Source of the DNA: Candidatus Bathyarchaeota archaeon
Lineage (GTDB): Archaea > Thermoproteota > Bathyarchaeia > Bathyarchaeales > Bathycorpusculaceae
Direction: 5' to 3'
Length of the DNA: 64,000 nucleotides
Assembly (NCBI GenBank): GCA_026014705.1
Contig: JAOZHU010000007.1
Location: 44,287-108,286 of the forward strand
Every line of letters starts with the position of its first letter. The first letter of the stretch is position 1. The translations under genes were made by a program, and so were the position numbers. The notes under the pieces are model-generated. The model saw only the letters and a program-made list of their open reading frames with translations. It was not told where the DNA came from and searched no databases. Below are positions 20,667 to 31,042 of this stretch, one piece after another.

Positions 20667-22322
20667 TTACAAGCGCTTGTTTTTCTCTTCTTCGTGGAGC
20701 ACGCGCCTAAGCACTTTGCCCGCTGAGCTCAAGGGCAGCTCTTTTCTGAAATCAACTTCGCGTACAGCCTTGTACGGAGCAACTTTTTCGTTGACGAAGC
20801 CCATCAGCTCTGTTTCAGTGGTGTTTGTGCCTTCTTTCAGCACTACGAAGGCTTTAGGAAATTCACCGACCATCGGGTCTTGTTTACCAATGACAGCGCA
20901 CAGTTTCACGCTTGGATGCTCATAAAGCACATCCTCTAGTTCGCGCGGGTAAACGCTGTAGTCCTTGTATTTGATGAGGTCTTTTTTTCTGTCGGTGATG
21001 TAGAAGTAGCCTTGCGCATCCATTCGCGCGATGTCGCCCGTGAAAAGCCAGCCGTTGCGGAGAACGTGAGCGGTTTCTTCAGGTTTTCGCCAGTAACCCT
21101 TCATTACTTGGGGTCCTTTAACGGCTAACTCGCCTGTTTCACCAGCTTTAAGCGTTTTCGTGCCTGTTTCCAAGTCAAAGATTCGGGCGTCTGTGTCAGG
21201 CAGAGGCAAGCCAATGGAACCTATTCTAACCGTCTTCATGGTCCTGTCCACAGGATTGCAGTGCGTGACAGGCGACGCTTCACTTAAACCGTAGCCCTCA
21301 GCGAGGAACCCGCCAGTTATCTCCATAAATTGCTTTTGAACTTGCGGCGGAAGCGGCGAAGAACCTGAAATGCAAACGCGGATGCTTGTTAAATCAAACT
21401 TGCCCAAAGCTGGGTGCGATAGCAATACCGCGTACATGGTAGGCACGCCACAGAAAACTGTCACTCTGTTTTTCTCTATAGCCTCCAGAGCCTTTGGGGG
21501 GTCAAAACGCGGCAGCAGAACCATTTTCGCCGCTAAACTGATGGGCGCGTTCATGCTGGTGGTCATGCCGTAAATGTGGAACAGCGGCAGAGCAGTGAGG
21601 AAAGTTTCTTTCGCCTTAGTGCCTCTTATCCAAGCTGCGAAGGCTATGGCGTTTGAAACCAAGTTCATGTGCGTTAGCATTGCTGCTTTGGGTGTGCCTG
21701 TGGTGCCGCCCGTGTACTGCAAAGCAGCCAAATCCTCACGCGGGTTAATGCGTGCTTTCGTCGGTTTTGCATCCGCGTTTTCTTTTAGCAGTTCTTGAAG
21801 TGAATAAACGCCTGTCTTCTGTTCAGGCTTGCTTGCGGAAACAGCAGGCTTAGCCGCGTACTCTTCCAAGCTGGTTACTATCACGTGTTTCAGTTTGGTT
21901 TTCTGCCACACGTTCGCCACTATCGGGTAAAGCGAGTCTAATGTGACTATGGCTGTGGCTTCGGAATCGCACAGCAGGTACTCCACTTCACGTTCCCTGT
22001 GCAACGGGCTTATGGCGGTTAAAACGGCGCCAACCTTGAGAACGCCAAAGTAGGCAATTATGAACTGGGGGACATTAGGCAGGAAAAGTGCAACGCGGTC
22101 GCCGCGCTTCACGCCTGAGCGGGCAAGCGCCGCAGCAAACTGGTCTGAAAGACTGCTCAACTCTGCGTAAGTCAATTCTGTGCCTGAAAATACAATCGCG
22201 GTTTGCCTCGGATAAGCCCGTGCAGTTTCTGATAAGATTTCGTGCAGAGGCACCACTGGATAATTAATGCTGCGCGGTACACCATCATGTGAGGATGCTG
22301 AACTAGACTCCCCGCTGTCCAC
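20667..22322 (-). CDS. AMP-dependent acyl-CoA synthetase/ligase
   Basis: ALQYTGGTTGTPKAAMLTH, EGYGLSEASPVTH, LFTGDIARMDAQGYFYITDRKKDLIKYK. Confidence 0.93.
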   Translation of the reverse strand: MDSGESSSASSHDGVPRSINYPVVPLHEILSETARAYPRQTAIVFSGTELTYAELSSLSDQFAAALARSGVKRGDRVALFLPNVPQFIIAYFGVLKVGAVLTAISPLHREREVEYLLCDSEATAIVTLDSLYPIVANVWQKTKLKHVIVTSLEEYAAKPAVSASKPEQKTGVYSLQELLKENADAKPTKARINPREDLAALQYTGGTTGTPKAAMLTHMNLVSNAIAFAAWIRGTKAKETFLTALPLFHIYGMTTSMNAPISLAAKMVLLPRFDPPKALEAIEKNRVTVFCGVPTMYAVLLSHPALGKFDLTSIRVCISGSSPLPPQVQKQFMEITGGFLAEGYGLSEASPVTHCNPVDRTMKTVRIGSIGLPLPDTDARIFDLETGTKTLKAGETGELAVKGPQVMKGYWRKPEETAHVLRNGWLFTGDIARMDAQGYFYITDRKKDLIKYKDYSVYPRELEDVLYEHPSVKLCAVIGKQDPMVGEFPKAFVVLKEGTNTTETELMGFVNEKVAPYKAVREVDFRKELPLSSAGKVLRRVLHEEEKNKRL

Positions 22323-22446
22323 GGCAATTCAACCTGCATTAGTTAGGCGATAGAACAAAATAATAAAAACTTTCAGGAAAATGCCCAGTCAATATAAAAA
22401 CTAAAAAGGGAAGGATTGTGCTTTCTGAGCACAATTACCTTGCAGG

Positions 22447-23871
22447 CTACTTCTTGTTCATCAGGTACTCGTGCATAGCTTTGGCTGCTTTCTTGCCCAT
22501 ACCCATTGCGCTAATTACAGTAGCCGCGCCTGTGGCAACGTCTCCGCCAGCGTAAACGCCTTCTAAGCTGGTTTTGCCATTCTCATCGACGTTTATCGTT
22601 CCGTGCTTCGGGTTCGTCACTAAGCCTTCGGTGGTGCGCTGAATAATGGGGTTCGGTGTCTGCCCAATGGCGATGATTACGGTGTCAACGTCCATGGTGA
22701 ACTCTGAGCCCGGAATCGGTTTAACGCTGCGTCTGCCGCTTGCATCTGGCGCGCAAAGCTCCATGCAGATGCACTTCATGCTTTTTACCCAGCCCTTTTC
22801 ATCGCCATAAAACTCCACTGGTGCAGCAAGGAACTTGCAAACTAAGCCTTCTTCCTCAGCGTTCTCAATCTCTTCTTGCCGAGCGGGCAATTCATCGCGT
22901 GAACGCCTATATACCAAGCACACATCTGCACCCAACCGCATTGAGCAACGTGCACAGTCCATGGCTACGTTTCCGCCGCCAATGACGACCACGTGCTTGC
23001 CAATGCGCAACGGCGTGTCATACTCTGGAAACGCATAAGCCTTCATCAGGTTAACGCGTATAAGGAACTCGTTGGCTGAGTATATGCCGCCGAGGTTTTC
23101 GCCGGGGCAACCTGTGAACTGAGGTAAACCTGCTCCGCTGCCGATGAATACCGCGTCAGTGCCGCTCTTCATCAATTCGGGAATCGTGTGCGTTCTGCCC
23201 ACGAGGTTGCCTAAACGCAAGTCAACGCCAAGTTTCTGAATGTACTCAACTTCGTTGCGTACAATGGCTTTAGGCAAACGGAACTCTGGAATGCCGTAGA
23301 TTAACACGCCACCGCCGACGTGCAGTGCTTCGTAGATGGTTACGTCATGTCCAAGTTTCACCAAGTCAGCTGCTGCCGTTAGCCCCGCAGGACCTGCGCC
23401 GACAATGGCTACTTTTTTGCCTGTCGGCGGCGCTTTCTCTGGAATTTGGAATCCGTGGTCGCGCTCCCAATCGGCGAGGAAACGCTCTAAACGCCCGATG
23501 CTTACTGGCTGACCGACTTTGCCGACGACACATTTTGCTTGGCACTGCTCTTCTTGCGGGCAAACGCGTCCACACACTGCGGGCAAAGCGTTCTTGGTCT
23601 TTATTGTGGCTATGCCTTCAGCGTACTTCTTTTCCCTAATGCACTTGATAAACTGCGGGATAGGAACCTCCACGGGGCAGCCTGTCACGCATTGAGGTTT
23701 CGGGCATTGGAGACAGCGGCTTGCTTCTTCAAGAGCCATTTCTTCAGTGTAACCTAACGCGACTTCGTTGAAGTTTTTAGCGCGGACTTTCGGTTCCTGC
23801 TTCGGCATTTCCACTGCTTCTTTCTTAAGTTTCGGTTTAGGCTTTGTTTCTGCCACATTTACACTCTCCAT
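22447..23871 (-). CDS. NADPH-dependent glutamate synthase small chain-like / NfnB-like flavoprotein
   Basis: CLQCPKPQCVTGCPVEVPIPQFI, AIVGAGPAGLTAAADLVKLGHDVTIYEA, VVIGGGNVAMDCARCSMRLGAD. Confidence 0.9.
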   Translation of the reverse strand: MESVNVAETKPKPKLKKEAVEMPKQEPKVRAKNFNEVALGYTEEMALEEASRCLQCPKPQCVTGCPVEVPIPQFIKCIREKKYAEGIATIKTKNALPAVCGRVCPQEEQCQAKCVVGKVGQPVSIGRLERFLADWERDHGFQIPEKAPPTGKKVAIVGAGPAGLTAAADLVKLGHDVTIYEALHVGGGVLIYGIPEFRLPKAIVRNEVEYIQKLGVDLRLGNLVGRTHTIPELMKSGTDAVFIGSGAGLPQFTGCPGENLGGIYSANEFLIRVNLMKAYAFPEYDTPLRIGKHVVVIGGGNVAMDCARCSMRLGADVCLVYRRSRDELPARQEEIENAEEEGLVCKFLAAPVEFYGDEKGWVKSMKCICMELCAPDASGRRSVKPIPGSEFTMDVDTVIIAIGQTPNPIIQRTTEGLVTNPKHGTINVDENGKTSLEGVYAGGDVATGAATVISAMGMGKKAAKAMHEYLMNKK

Positions 23872-24715
23872 GCATTTCCCATAACATTGAACTTACACGT
23901 TCTTCAGGAAGCATCAAACGTTGACGCTGAATCAACCCGTCGAAATCAACTTTGTGCCCATCGAACTCTGGTCCGTCAACGCAGCCGAACTGCATTTTCC
24001 CGGCAACCGACACGCGGCAGACGCCGCACATGCCCATGCCGTCAATCATTATCGGCGTCAAAGTCACAATTGTTGGAATGCCGTAAGGCTTCGTAATCTC
24101 GCTGACTTCCCGCATCATAACCACGGGTCCCAACACGACGCAGCGGTCGAATTTTTCAGTTTTCAACAAGTCCTTCAAGAATTCTAAGCCCTTGTAGCCG
24201 ATTGTGCCGTCATCAGAAGCCACGTAAACTTTATCGCTTAACGCTTTAGCTTCCTTCTCCATGAACAAGAACTCTTTAGACCTGCAGCCCAGCACGGTAG
24301 TCACGTGGTTCCCCGCGGCTTTCATGGCTTTGACCTGCAGCAGCATTGGCGCAATCATTATGCTTCCGCCTACGCAGAGGACTTTGCCGAACTTTTTGAC
24401 TTCCGAAGGATTACCCAGTGGACCAGTAACGCTCAGTAAGCAGTCGCCTTCGTTCAGCAAACCCATCTCTTTCGTGGTTTTGCCGACCTCGTGGAAGGCA
24501 AATGCAACCGTGCCCTTCTTTGCGTCGTAACCGCAAATAGTCAGCGGCACTCGTTCGCCACGTTCATGAGGAATCACTATGACGAATTGACCCGGCTGCG
24601 CCTTTGCGGCGATATCTGGAGCATGAATTTCGAACAGGGTTTCCTTGTGAGCAAGTTTCTTTTTGCTTACTATTTTGTACGTTTCTGTTTCGCCTCCTTT
24701 TTCACTGCTACACAT
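23837..24715 (-). CDS. NfnA-like FAD/NAD(P)-binding subunit with [2Fe-2S] motif
   Basis: PGQFVIVIPHERGERVPLTICGYD, VLCVGGSIMIAPML, MCGVCRVSVAGKMQFGCVDGPEFDGHKVDF. Confidence 0.9.
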   Translation of the reverse strand: MCSSEKGGETETYKIVSKKKLAHKETLFEIHAPDIAAKAQPGQFVIVIPHERGERVPLTICGYDAKKGTVAFAFHEVGKTTKEMGLLNEGDCLLSVTGPLGNPSEVKKFGKVLCVGGSIMIAPMLLQVKAMKAAGNHVTTVLGCRSKEFLFMEKEAKALSDKVYVASDDGTIGYKGLEFLKDLLKTEKFDRCVVLGPVVMMREVSEITKPYGIPTIVTLTPIMIDGMGMCGVCRVSVAGKMQFGCVDGPEFDGHKVDFDGLIQRQRLMLPEERVSSMLWEMHGECKCGRNKA

Positions 24716-25896
24716 TGTGGTAACGCTGCTATTTTCTGGTAGAAACTGTTAAACTTTGACTGGAATTCGCCTTCGCACCGCGGCGACAACTCGAACAGTT
24801 CAAACCTCTCAAGCAGGTTCATCTTTTTCAATACATCCTTTAATACGCCGAGGTTTCGTTCAGCCGTGTCTCTGCCCTCGCTGAGTTTGCAGTCGTCAGC
24901 AGCGCACACGACGCCCATGACGCCGTCGAAACCGCACTGCAACGCGTTGACTACGTGAACCGGATCCATGCCTTTAAAGCAAGGAACCTCTAAAACCACG
25001 GCGTTCTTGCCTTTAAGCACGCTGTCAGGGTTGTCTAAAGCCGCGAATTCTGACCATTGGCAACTGAACACGAGAACAGCGGGAGCTTTGCCCTGTCCTT
25101 TCATTGCCGTTGCGGCTTGACCGTAACGTTGCAGAACATTATCAAATTCATAGCCTTTCACTTCGATGGCTTTGTGCGGGCAAACAAGTGCGCAAGCGCC
25201 GCATCCTACGCAGTCTTCGTAGACAATGCTTGGCGTGGAGAACGGTTCAGCTTTTATCGCGTTGTAAGGGCAAATGAAGACGCATTTGTCGCAGCCTACG
25301 CATTCTTCAGTGTGATATACTGCTTTTCTGGAAAATTTGACCAGTTTCAGGGCGTCTTTGTCGAAGCCTAGTTGTTCCAGAACGTTCTTGCTAAGTTGCA
25401 AACGGCGCGTATTGATTTTTGTGCCTTCTTTGTAGCGGCAGAACTTGTCTTCGCACTGGATGGAAACTATGTTTTTCACGCCTGAGTTTAAGGTTTTAAA
25501 AATGAAGTCTGAGGGGACTCTGCCAGAACAGGGCAAACGCAGCGGGATGTAATTTTCGATGTGTAAGCCTTGTTCCGCGAGGATTTCTTCAACTTCGCAC
25601 GTGGAAGGCGAGTTACCGCGGCACATCAAGACAAGCGTGTCGCTGCCAATTTTCTTGCGAGCGCGACCCACGTAGTCTGTAAGGTTTTCGTAGTCGTAGT
25701 AAGCCATTTTTATCGCAGCCGCAGGACATGCACTGTAGCATATGCCGCAAACTTGGCATTTTTGAATGTCTATTTCCACTTTGTCTGCTTGCGCGTCATA
25801 GTTGATGGCTTCGAAGGGGCAAATTGAGTGACAAACACAACATCGGCTACACAAGTCTTGATTGATTTCAACCACAGCGAGACATTTTTCACTCAT
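24670..25896 (-). CDS. Ferredoxin/MvhD-like iron-sulfur protein with duplicated modules
   Basis: CSRCCVCHSICP, CQVCGICYSACP, CVGCDKCVFICP, CVGCGACALVCP; two MvhD/FlpD-like segments. Confidence 0.85.
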   Translation of the reverse strand: MSEKCLAVVEINQDLCSRCCVCHSICPFEAINYDAQADKVEIDIQKCQVCGICYSACPAAAIKMAYYDYENLTDYVGRARKKIGSDTLVLMCRGNSPSTCEVEEILAEQGLHIENYIPLRLPCSGRVPSDFIFKTLNSGVKNIVSIQCEDKFCRYKEGTKINTRRLQLSKNVLEQLGFDKDALKLVKFSRKAVYHTEECVGCDKCVFICPYNAIKAEPFSTPSIVYEDCVGCGACALVCPHKAIEVKGYEFDNVLQRYGQAATAMKGQGKAPAVLVFSCQWSEFAALDNPDSVLKGKNAVVLEVPCFKGMDPVHVVNALQCGFDGVMGVVCAADDCKLSEGRDTAERNLGVLKDVLKKMNLLERFELFELSPRCEGEFQSKFNSFYQKIAALPQCVAVKKEAKQKRTK

Positions 25897-26006
25897 TACT
25901 GGAAACCTCTCTCTGTTGATTCGCTGAGACGCTCAGCCATTTAAGCACTTAGATTAATGCTTATGAAGTTTTGAAAAGGGGTTTTGGGCGATATAATGTT
26001 TTCCCT

Positions 26007-26945
26007 CTATTTGCGGTAATATGGTCGTCTAACGTAGCCGTAGGCTTCAAGCGCCGCGGTGATTCCCTGACCAACCGCCGTTCCAACCTGCTTCACAGGG
26101 TGATTTGTAACGTCGCCAGCCGCGTAAACGCCCGCAATGTTTGTGCGTTGGCATAAGTCAATTTTGATATAACCGTGTTCATCCACTTCTACGCCTGCTT
26201 CACGGGCTAACTGGCTATTAGGCGCCTCGCCGACCTGAACAAAAACGCCGTCAACCGCCAACTCCCTAACCTCCCCAGTTTTGCTGTCAAACAGCACCAC
26301 CTTAGTAACAGCCTTTTCGCCCAAAATTTCTTTAACTTCCGTATTCAATAAAACCTGCACGTTTCCTCTGGAAGCAATGTCCTTCACAAGAGCTTCCTCA
26401 GCGCGAAATGCATCTCTCCTATGGGTAACAATGACTTGCGCTACTATGCCTGAAAGGTACAAAGCGGTTGTCAACGCCGAGTTTCCTCCTCCGACCACAA
26501 GCACGCGTTTGCCCTTGAAAAATGGACCATCGCAGACGCCACAGTAGCTTACGCCTCTTCCGCGGAATTCTTTCTCGCCTTTAACACCGATTTCTCGGTA
26601 ATGCGCGCCAGAAGCAATAATGACGGTTGCTGCTTCATATGTTGAATTGGCGGTTATAACAGTCTTTTTTTCTTCTTTTAGGTCTAAGCTTACCACTGTT
26701 TCCAGTTCACGGATTGTTGCACCTGTTTTTCTGCAGTGTAACGCCATTTTTTCTGCAAGTTCCGCACCGCTTATTTGAGAGAAGCCTGGGTAATTCTCCA
26801 CACTTGGCGCGTCTGCAGCAGTGCCCCCCGCCATTTTCTCTTCTATAATCAAGGTTTTCAACCCGCTTCGTGCAGCGTAGATTCCAGCAGCTAATCCCGC
26901 TGCTCCGGCACCGATGATTATTATGTCCCATTGTTTCATATGCAA
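26007..26945 (-). CDS. Thioredoxin reductase-like FAD/NAD(P) oxidoreductase
   Basis: DIIIIGAGAAGLAAGIYAARSGL, SYCGVCDGPFFKGKRVLVVGGGNSALTTALYL, GVYAAGDVTNHPVKQVGTAVGQG. Confidence 0.92.
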   Translation of the reverse strand: MHMKQWDIIIIGAGAAGLAAGIYAARSGLKTLIIEEKMAGGTAADAPSVENYPGFSQISGAELAEKMALHCRKTGATIRELETVVSLDLKEEKKTVITANSTYEAATVIIASGAHYREIGVKGEKEFRGRGVSYCGVCDGPFFKGKRVLVVGGGNSALTTALYLSGIVAQVIVTHRRDAFRAEEALVKDIASRGNVQVLLNTEVKEILGEKAVTKVVLFDSKTGEVRELAVDGVFVQVGEAPNSQLAREAGVEVDEHGYIKIDLCQRTNIAGVYAAGDVTNHPVKQVGTAVGQGITAALEAYGYVRRPYYRK

Positions 26946-27225
26946 GCAACTCTTTCGGCAAATTAGCTTACCTGAGGCTGTTTATGAATTCTTCGGCTCT
27001 CCTCGGTAACTACTAGTTTCAGAAATTGTGAAATGAGCTTACCGACTGCGTTCGCCACAGCGCACATCGCTCAAACAGGAAGAATAGCAAAGCAAAAGCA
27101 GATGCGCTCTGTTCTACTGGGTATTTCGCAGCGAACCCCGCGAAAATTCAAAACTTATAAAAACAAGTGTCTCCTACTTTGATTTTGCGTAAACTTTACG
27201 CTAAAAAACACGGGAGAAAAAAAGA

Positions 27226-29856
27226 ATGCAGCTTTCAAGAAACAGAACAATAGCTACTGCAATCACATTATTCCTGACGTTAAGCATCGCTGCTTCATTA
27301 GCTTTACCAGTTGTTAACGCGCATACGCCGCCATGGACAGTTAAGACCTACGCTTACGTTACAGCTACGCCGAACCCTGCAGGCGTTAACCAGCCGGTAG
27401 CCATCGTTTTCTGGCTAAACTGGCCGCCGCCAACAGCGGCAGGAAACACAGGTGATAGGTGGCAAGGCTTCAAGATAGAGGTCACCAAGCCTGACGGAGC
27501 CGTTGACACCTTGGGTCCGTTTGTGTCTGACCCAGTAGGCTCAAGCTTTACTTCATATACACCTACTCAAGTAGGCGAATACAAAGTAAAGTTTACCTTC
27601 CCTGGGCAAGTCCTGCAAAGAGCGGGCTATACTGGATTGCCTGGCAGTAATAGTGATTACGTAAACGATACTTTTGCAGCCAGTACAGCGGAAACAACAT
27701 TCACTGTGCAGGAAACACCAGTGCCCTACTGGACGCAGCCTCCGCTTCCAACTAGTTACTGGGAGCGCCCAATAGATTCAATGAACACCAACTGGCACGT
27801 CATCGCATCGAACTGGCTTGGCCAAAGCGAGTTCGGGGTAAACTACCTGAGATACCAGAAGTACGGGAGAGCACCTGACAGCGCACACGTGCTGTGGACA
27901 AAGCCTATCTCGTTCGGCGGAGTTGTCGGCGGACCCAACGTTGGAACCCCTGACATGACCTTCTACTCAGGCACTGCATACCAATACAGGTTCCCTAACC
28001 CACTAATAATGTACGGAAGACTCTACTATCCTCTGCCACTTGCGAACAGCCCCACAGGCGGCGGCTACACCTGCGTGGACTTGCGCACTGGAGAGCGAAT
28101 ATGGACAACCGAATTATTCAACCAAGTCACATTCGGGCAGTTCTTGGACTTTGAATCACCAAACCAACACGGCGTCAACCCTAACGGCTACTTATGGCTA
28201 AGCACAACCATCAGAGGAACAGGAATTCTCAACCCTACTGGAACGTACCCCGTCACTGGAGGAACGACCAACTCTACGGCGGTCATTAACGAGTCTGGCT
28301 GGATGGCGATTGATGCTATGACAGGACGCCCTCTGTTCAATTACACTGGTGTTCCTTCTGGCACAAGATCATTTGGACCAAACGGTGAATGGCTAATAAA
28401 CAACATTGGTAGACAGAACACTTCGGCGCCTTACACCTATCTTTGGCAGTGGAACAGCACCAAGTACCCAGGACTTGAAACTCCAGGAACAATAGTTCAA
28501 TGGCTACCAGGACTACGCAACATCAACATGAGCATGGCATACGATTGGAACGTTACACTTTCACAGCCTTTGCCAGCTGGAACCCAAACTGCCATAGTTC
28601 AAGTGATACCCGGAGACCTCATATTTGGCAGAAGCTCAGCATTGCAGTTCACAAGCTCGACTGGCGGAGCGTTCGGAACACCAGACCCCTACACATTGTG
28701 GGTGGTAAACCTGAACAAGACTAGAGGACCAATCGGACAAGTGCTGTGGATTAAGAACTATACGGGATCAAATGACATGACTATACTGATTGGACAGCGT
28801 GACCAAGAAACCTACGTCTTCACCAAGTATTACAAAGAAACCATGCAGTGGAGCGGATACAGCTTGCTTACTGGCGAAAAACTATGGGGACCAACACCTT
28901 CTGAGAACGCATTTAACTTCTACGGCGGCACCACAGGTCTAACGGCGCCATACGCAATTGGCTACGGTCGCCTCTACTCAACTGGCTACGGCGGAACACT
29001 ATATTGCTATGATCTCAAAACAGGAAAAACAGTGTTCACCTATGGCAATGACCCTAACGACCCAAAGAACTGCACCATGACGCCTAATACTGTCTACGGT
29101 AACTATCCTTATCAAGTTGCTGCAGTCGGCGACGGCAAAGTCTACATGATCTCCAGCGAACACTCTCTTGGTGCTCCGCCATTCTTTGGCGCAGAAGTAC
29201 GCTGCGTTAACGCTACGACTGGCGAAGAGATTTGGAAGCTGGTTGGCATGTGCAACTGGCAAGAGGTTGCTTTGGCAGACGGATACTTCGTTTACCTCAA
29301 CTACAACGACATGCAGATATACTGTATTGGTCCAGGACCCAGCGCCACCACGGTAACGGCTTCGCCCTCAGTCACGGCGCAAGGCGGCAGCGTGCTTATC
29401 ACGGGCACAGTCACTGACCAATCTCCGAACAAGGCATTAAAAGGCACTGCAGCAATCGCTGACGAAGACCAAGGTGCATGGATGAACTACATGGTGATGA
29501 AGAATGTTGTTTGCCCCAATGTGAAAGGCGTTGAAGTGACCTTAGACACTCTTGATCCTAACGGCAACTTTATCCACATTGGCACCGTCACTACTGATTC
29601 AAGCGGCTTATTCAAGAAGTTGTGGACACCTGAAGTTCCAGGCGAATACACTATCATCGCTACGTTTGCTGGCTCTAAATCGTACGGTCCGTCATACGCT
29701 GAAACAGCCATAGGCATAACAGACGCGCCGCCATCACCGACGCCGATGCCAGAATACCCGCAGCCTATTGATCACACGATGACTATCATTGGTACTGGAA
29801 TAGCGATTATACTAGTGGTAGTCATAATTGGCTTGCTGATACTCAGGAAAAAGTAG
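27226..29856 (+). CDS. Secreted, membrane-anchored beta-propeller (PQQ-like repeat) surface protein, paralog 1
   Basis: Signal peptide; LRTGERIWTTEL, LLTGEKLWGPTP, LKTGKTVFTYG, ATTGEEIWKL; C-terminal EYPQPIDHTMTIIGTGIAIILVVVIIGLLILRKK. Confidence 0.88.
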   Translation: MQLSRNRTIATAITLFLTLSIAASLALPVVNAHTPPWTVKTYAYVTATPNPAGVNQPVAIVFWLNWPPPTAAGNTGDRWQGFKIEVTKPDGAVDTLGPFVSDPVGSSFTSYTPTQVGEYKVKFTFPGQVLQRAGYTGLPGSNSDYVNDTFAASTAETTFTVQETPVPYWTQPPLPTSYWERPIDSMNTNWHVIASNWLGQSEFGVNYLRYQKYGRAPDSAHVLWTKPISFGGVVGGPNVGTPDMTFYSGTAYQYRFPNPLIMYGRLYYPLPLANSPTGGGYTCVDLRTGERIWTTELFNQVTFGQFLDFESPNQHGVNPNGYLWLSTTIRGTGILNPTGTYPVTGGTTNSTAVINESGWMAIDAMTGRPLFNYTGVPSGTRSFGPNGEWLINNIGRQNTSAPYTYLWQWNSTKYPGLETPGTIVQWLPGLRNINMSMAYDWNVTLSQPLPAGTQTAIVQVIPGDLIFGRSSALQFTSSTGGAFGTPDPYTLWVVNLNKTRGPIGQVLWIKNYTGSNDMTILIGQRDQETYVFTKYYKETMQWSGYSLLTGEKLWGPTPSENAFNFYGGTTGLTAPYAIGYGRLYSTGYGGTLYCYDLKTGKTVFTYGNDPNDPKNCTMTPNTVYGNYPYQVAAVGDGKVYMISSEHSLGAPPFFGAEVRCVNATTGEEIWKLVGMCNWQEVALADGYFVYLNYNDMQIYCIGPGPSATTVTASPSVTAQGGSVLITGTVTDQSPNKALKGTAAIADEDQGAWMNYMVMKNVVCPNVKGVEVTLDTLDPNGNFIHIGTVTTDSSGLFKKLWTPEVPGEYTIIATFAGSKSYGPSYAETAIGITDAPPSPTPMPEYPQPIDHTMTIIGTGIAIILVVVIIGLLILRKK

Positions 29857-30037
29857 CTACGCAACAAACCTAACAACATTTCCCCTTTTCTTTTTTTGGT
29901 TTTCGCTTTCTGCTGTTTATTAGAAAATGCGAACTTGAGCATGCATAGTTTACTCAGGAGAATAGACAAAAGTGGTCCCGTTTGAAGGTTGGCTGCAAAA
30001 GGTTCATATGGTTTGCTTCTAGAAGTTAGGAGCAAAG

Positions 30038-30490
30038 GTGAGTTTTGTGCTGAAAATTCTTGTATTGTATTACAGCCGAACAGGGAACACTGAGAAGATG
30101 GCGAACGCTGTGGCTGAAGGCGCAAGGAGCGCTGGCAACGTAGAATTGGAATTGAGCTATCATGTGGATGCAGGAGAACTCGGCAGATTTGATGCCGTGC
30201 TCATAGGAGCGCCAACGTACCATCATGATATGCCCATGGATATAAAGAAACTTTTTGAAAACGCCGCGGAAGAAGGCATAAGCTTGAAAGGCAAAATTGG
30301 CGCAGTCTTCGGCTCTTACGGATGGAGCGGCGAAGCGCCGAAGCTTGTGCTTGAGATTATGAAATACAAGTTTGAAATGCAGACTGCTGAACAACCGTTG
30401 CTGGCAAGGTACACGCCAGACTCTAACATGCTGAACCTGTGCCGCGCTCTTGGGAAACGGGTTGCCGAAAGCCTTATGCACGCAGTTTAA
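30038..30490 (+). CDS. Flavodoxin-family protein
   Basis: ILVLYYSRTGNTEKMANAVAEG, VLIGAPTYHHDMP, GAVFGSYGWSGEA. Confidence 0.88.
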   Translation: MSFVLKILVLYYSRTGNTEKMANAVAEGARSAGNVELELSYHVDAGELGRFDAVLIGAPTYHHDMPMDIKKLFENAAEEGISLKGKIGAVFGSYGWSGEAPKLVLEIMKYKFEMQTAEQPLLARYTPDSNMLNLCRALGKRVAESLMHAV

Positions 30491-30516
30491 CATGGTTTAA
30501 AGTGGAGGAGAATGAA

Positions 30517-30996
30517 TTGAGCACAAACAAAGAATTAGTTGAATTCATGAAACGGCAAATATTAATCGAAAAGGAAATAGTTGAGTCACTGAACAAGGGC
30601 ATAGCAGACATCAAAAACCCTCCAGTTAAAGGCGTTCTCAAAGGCATATCTCTAGATTCAGTGAAGCACGCAGAGCTTTATGCTTCCGCTGTTACGCTCC
30701 TAACAAATGTTTCACCAGCGTTAAAACAGGAAAACCTTGACGCTCAAAAGGCGCTTGTGGAAAAGCATATTCAAATGGAAGCTGAACTCATCAAGAAACT
30801 GGAAAAAATGCTTCCTTCCATCGAAAACAAGAAAGTGACCTTCCTTTTGAACGCAATTTTGACCGATGAGAAAAGGCATCACGCCATGCTGAAGACGGTC
30901 CTGGAGATAATCGTGCACGGAGAAACCATAACCGAAGCAGACTGGTGGGAGCTACTATGGGAAAACGTACCGTTTCACGGCGCACCAGGCGGGTAA
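30517..30996 (+). CDS. Ferritin-like/rubrerythrin-like four-helix protein
   Basis: Four-helix pattern with DSVKHAELY and DEKRHHAML (E/DxxH-type metal ligands). TTG at 30517 preferred over the upstream ORF extension into the flavodoxin gene. Confidence 0.7.
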   Translation: MSTNKELVEFMKRQILIEKEIVESLNKGIADIKNPPVKGVLKGISLDSVKHAELYASAVTLLTNVSPALKQENLDAQKALVEKHIQMEAELIKKLEKMLPSIENKKVTFLLNAILTDEKRHHAMLKTVLEIIVHGETITEADWWELLWENVPFHGAPGG

Positions 30997-31042
30997 CCTG
31001 CTGAGGTTTCTTTTTCTCTGATTTCTCTTTTGATCTGTTAGA

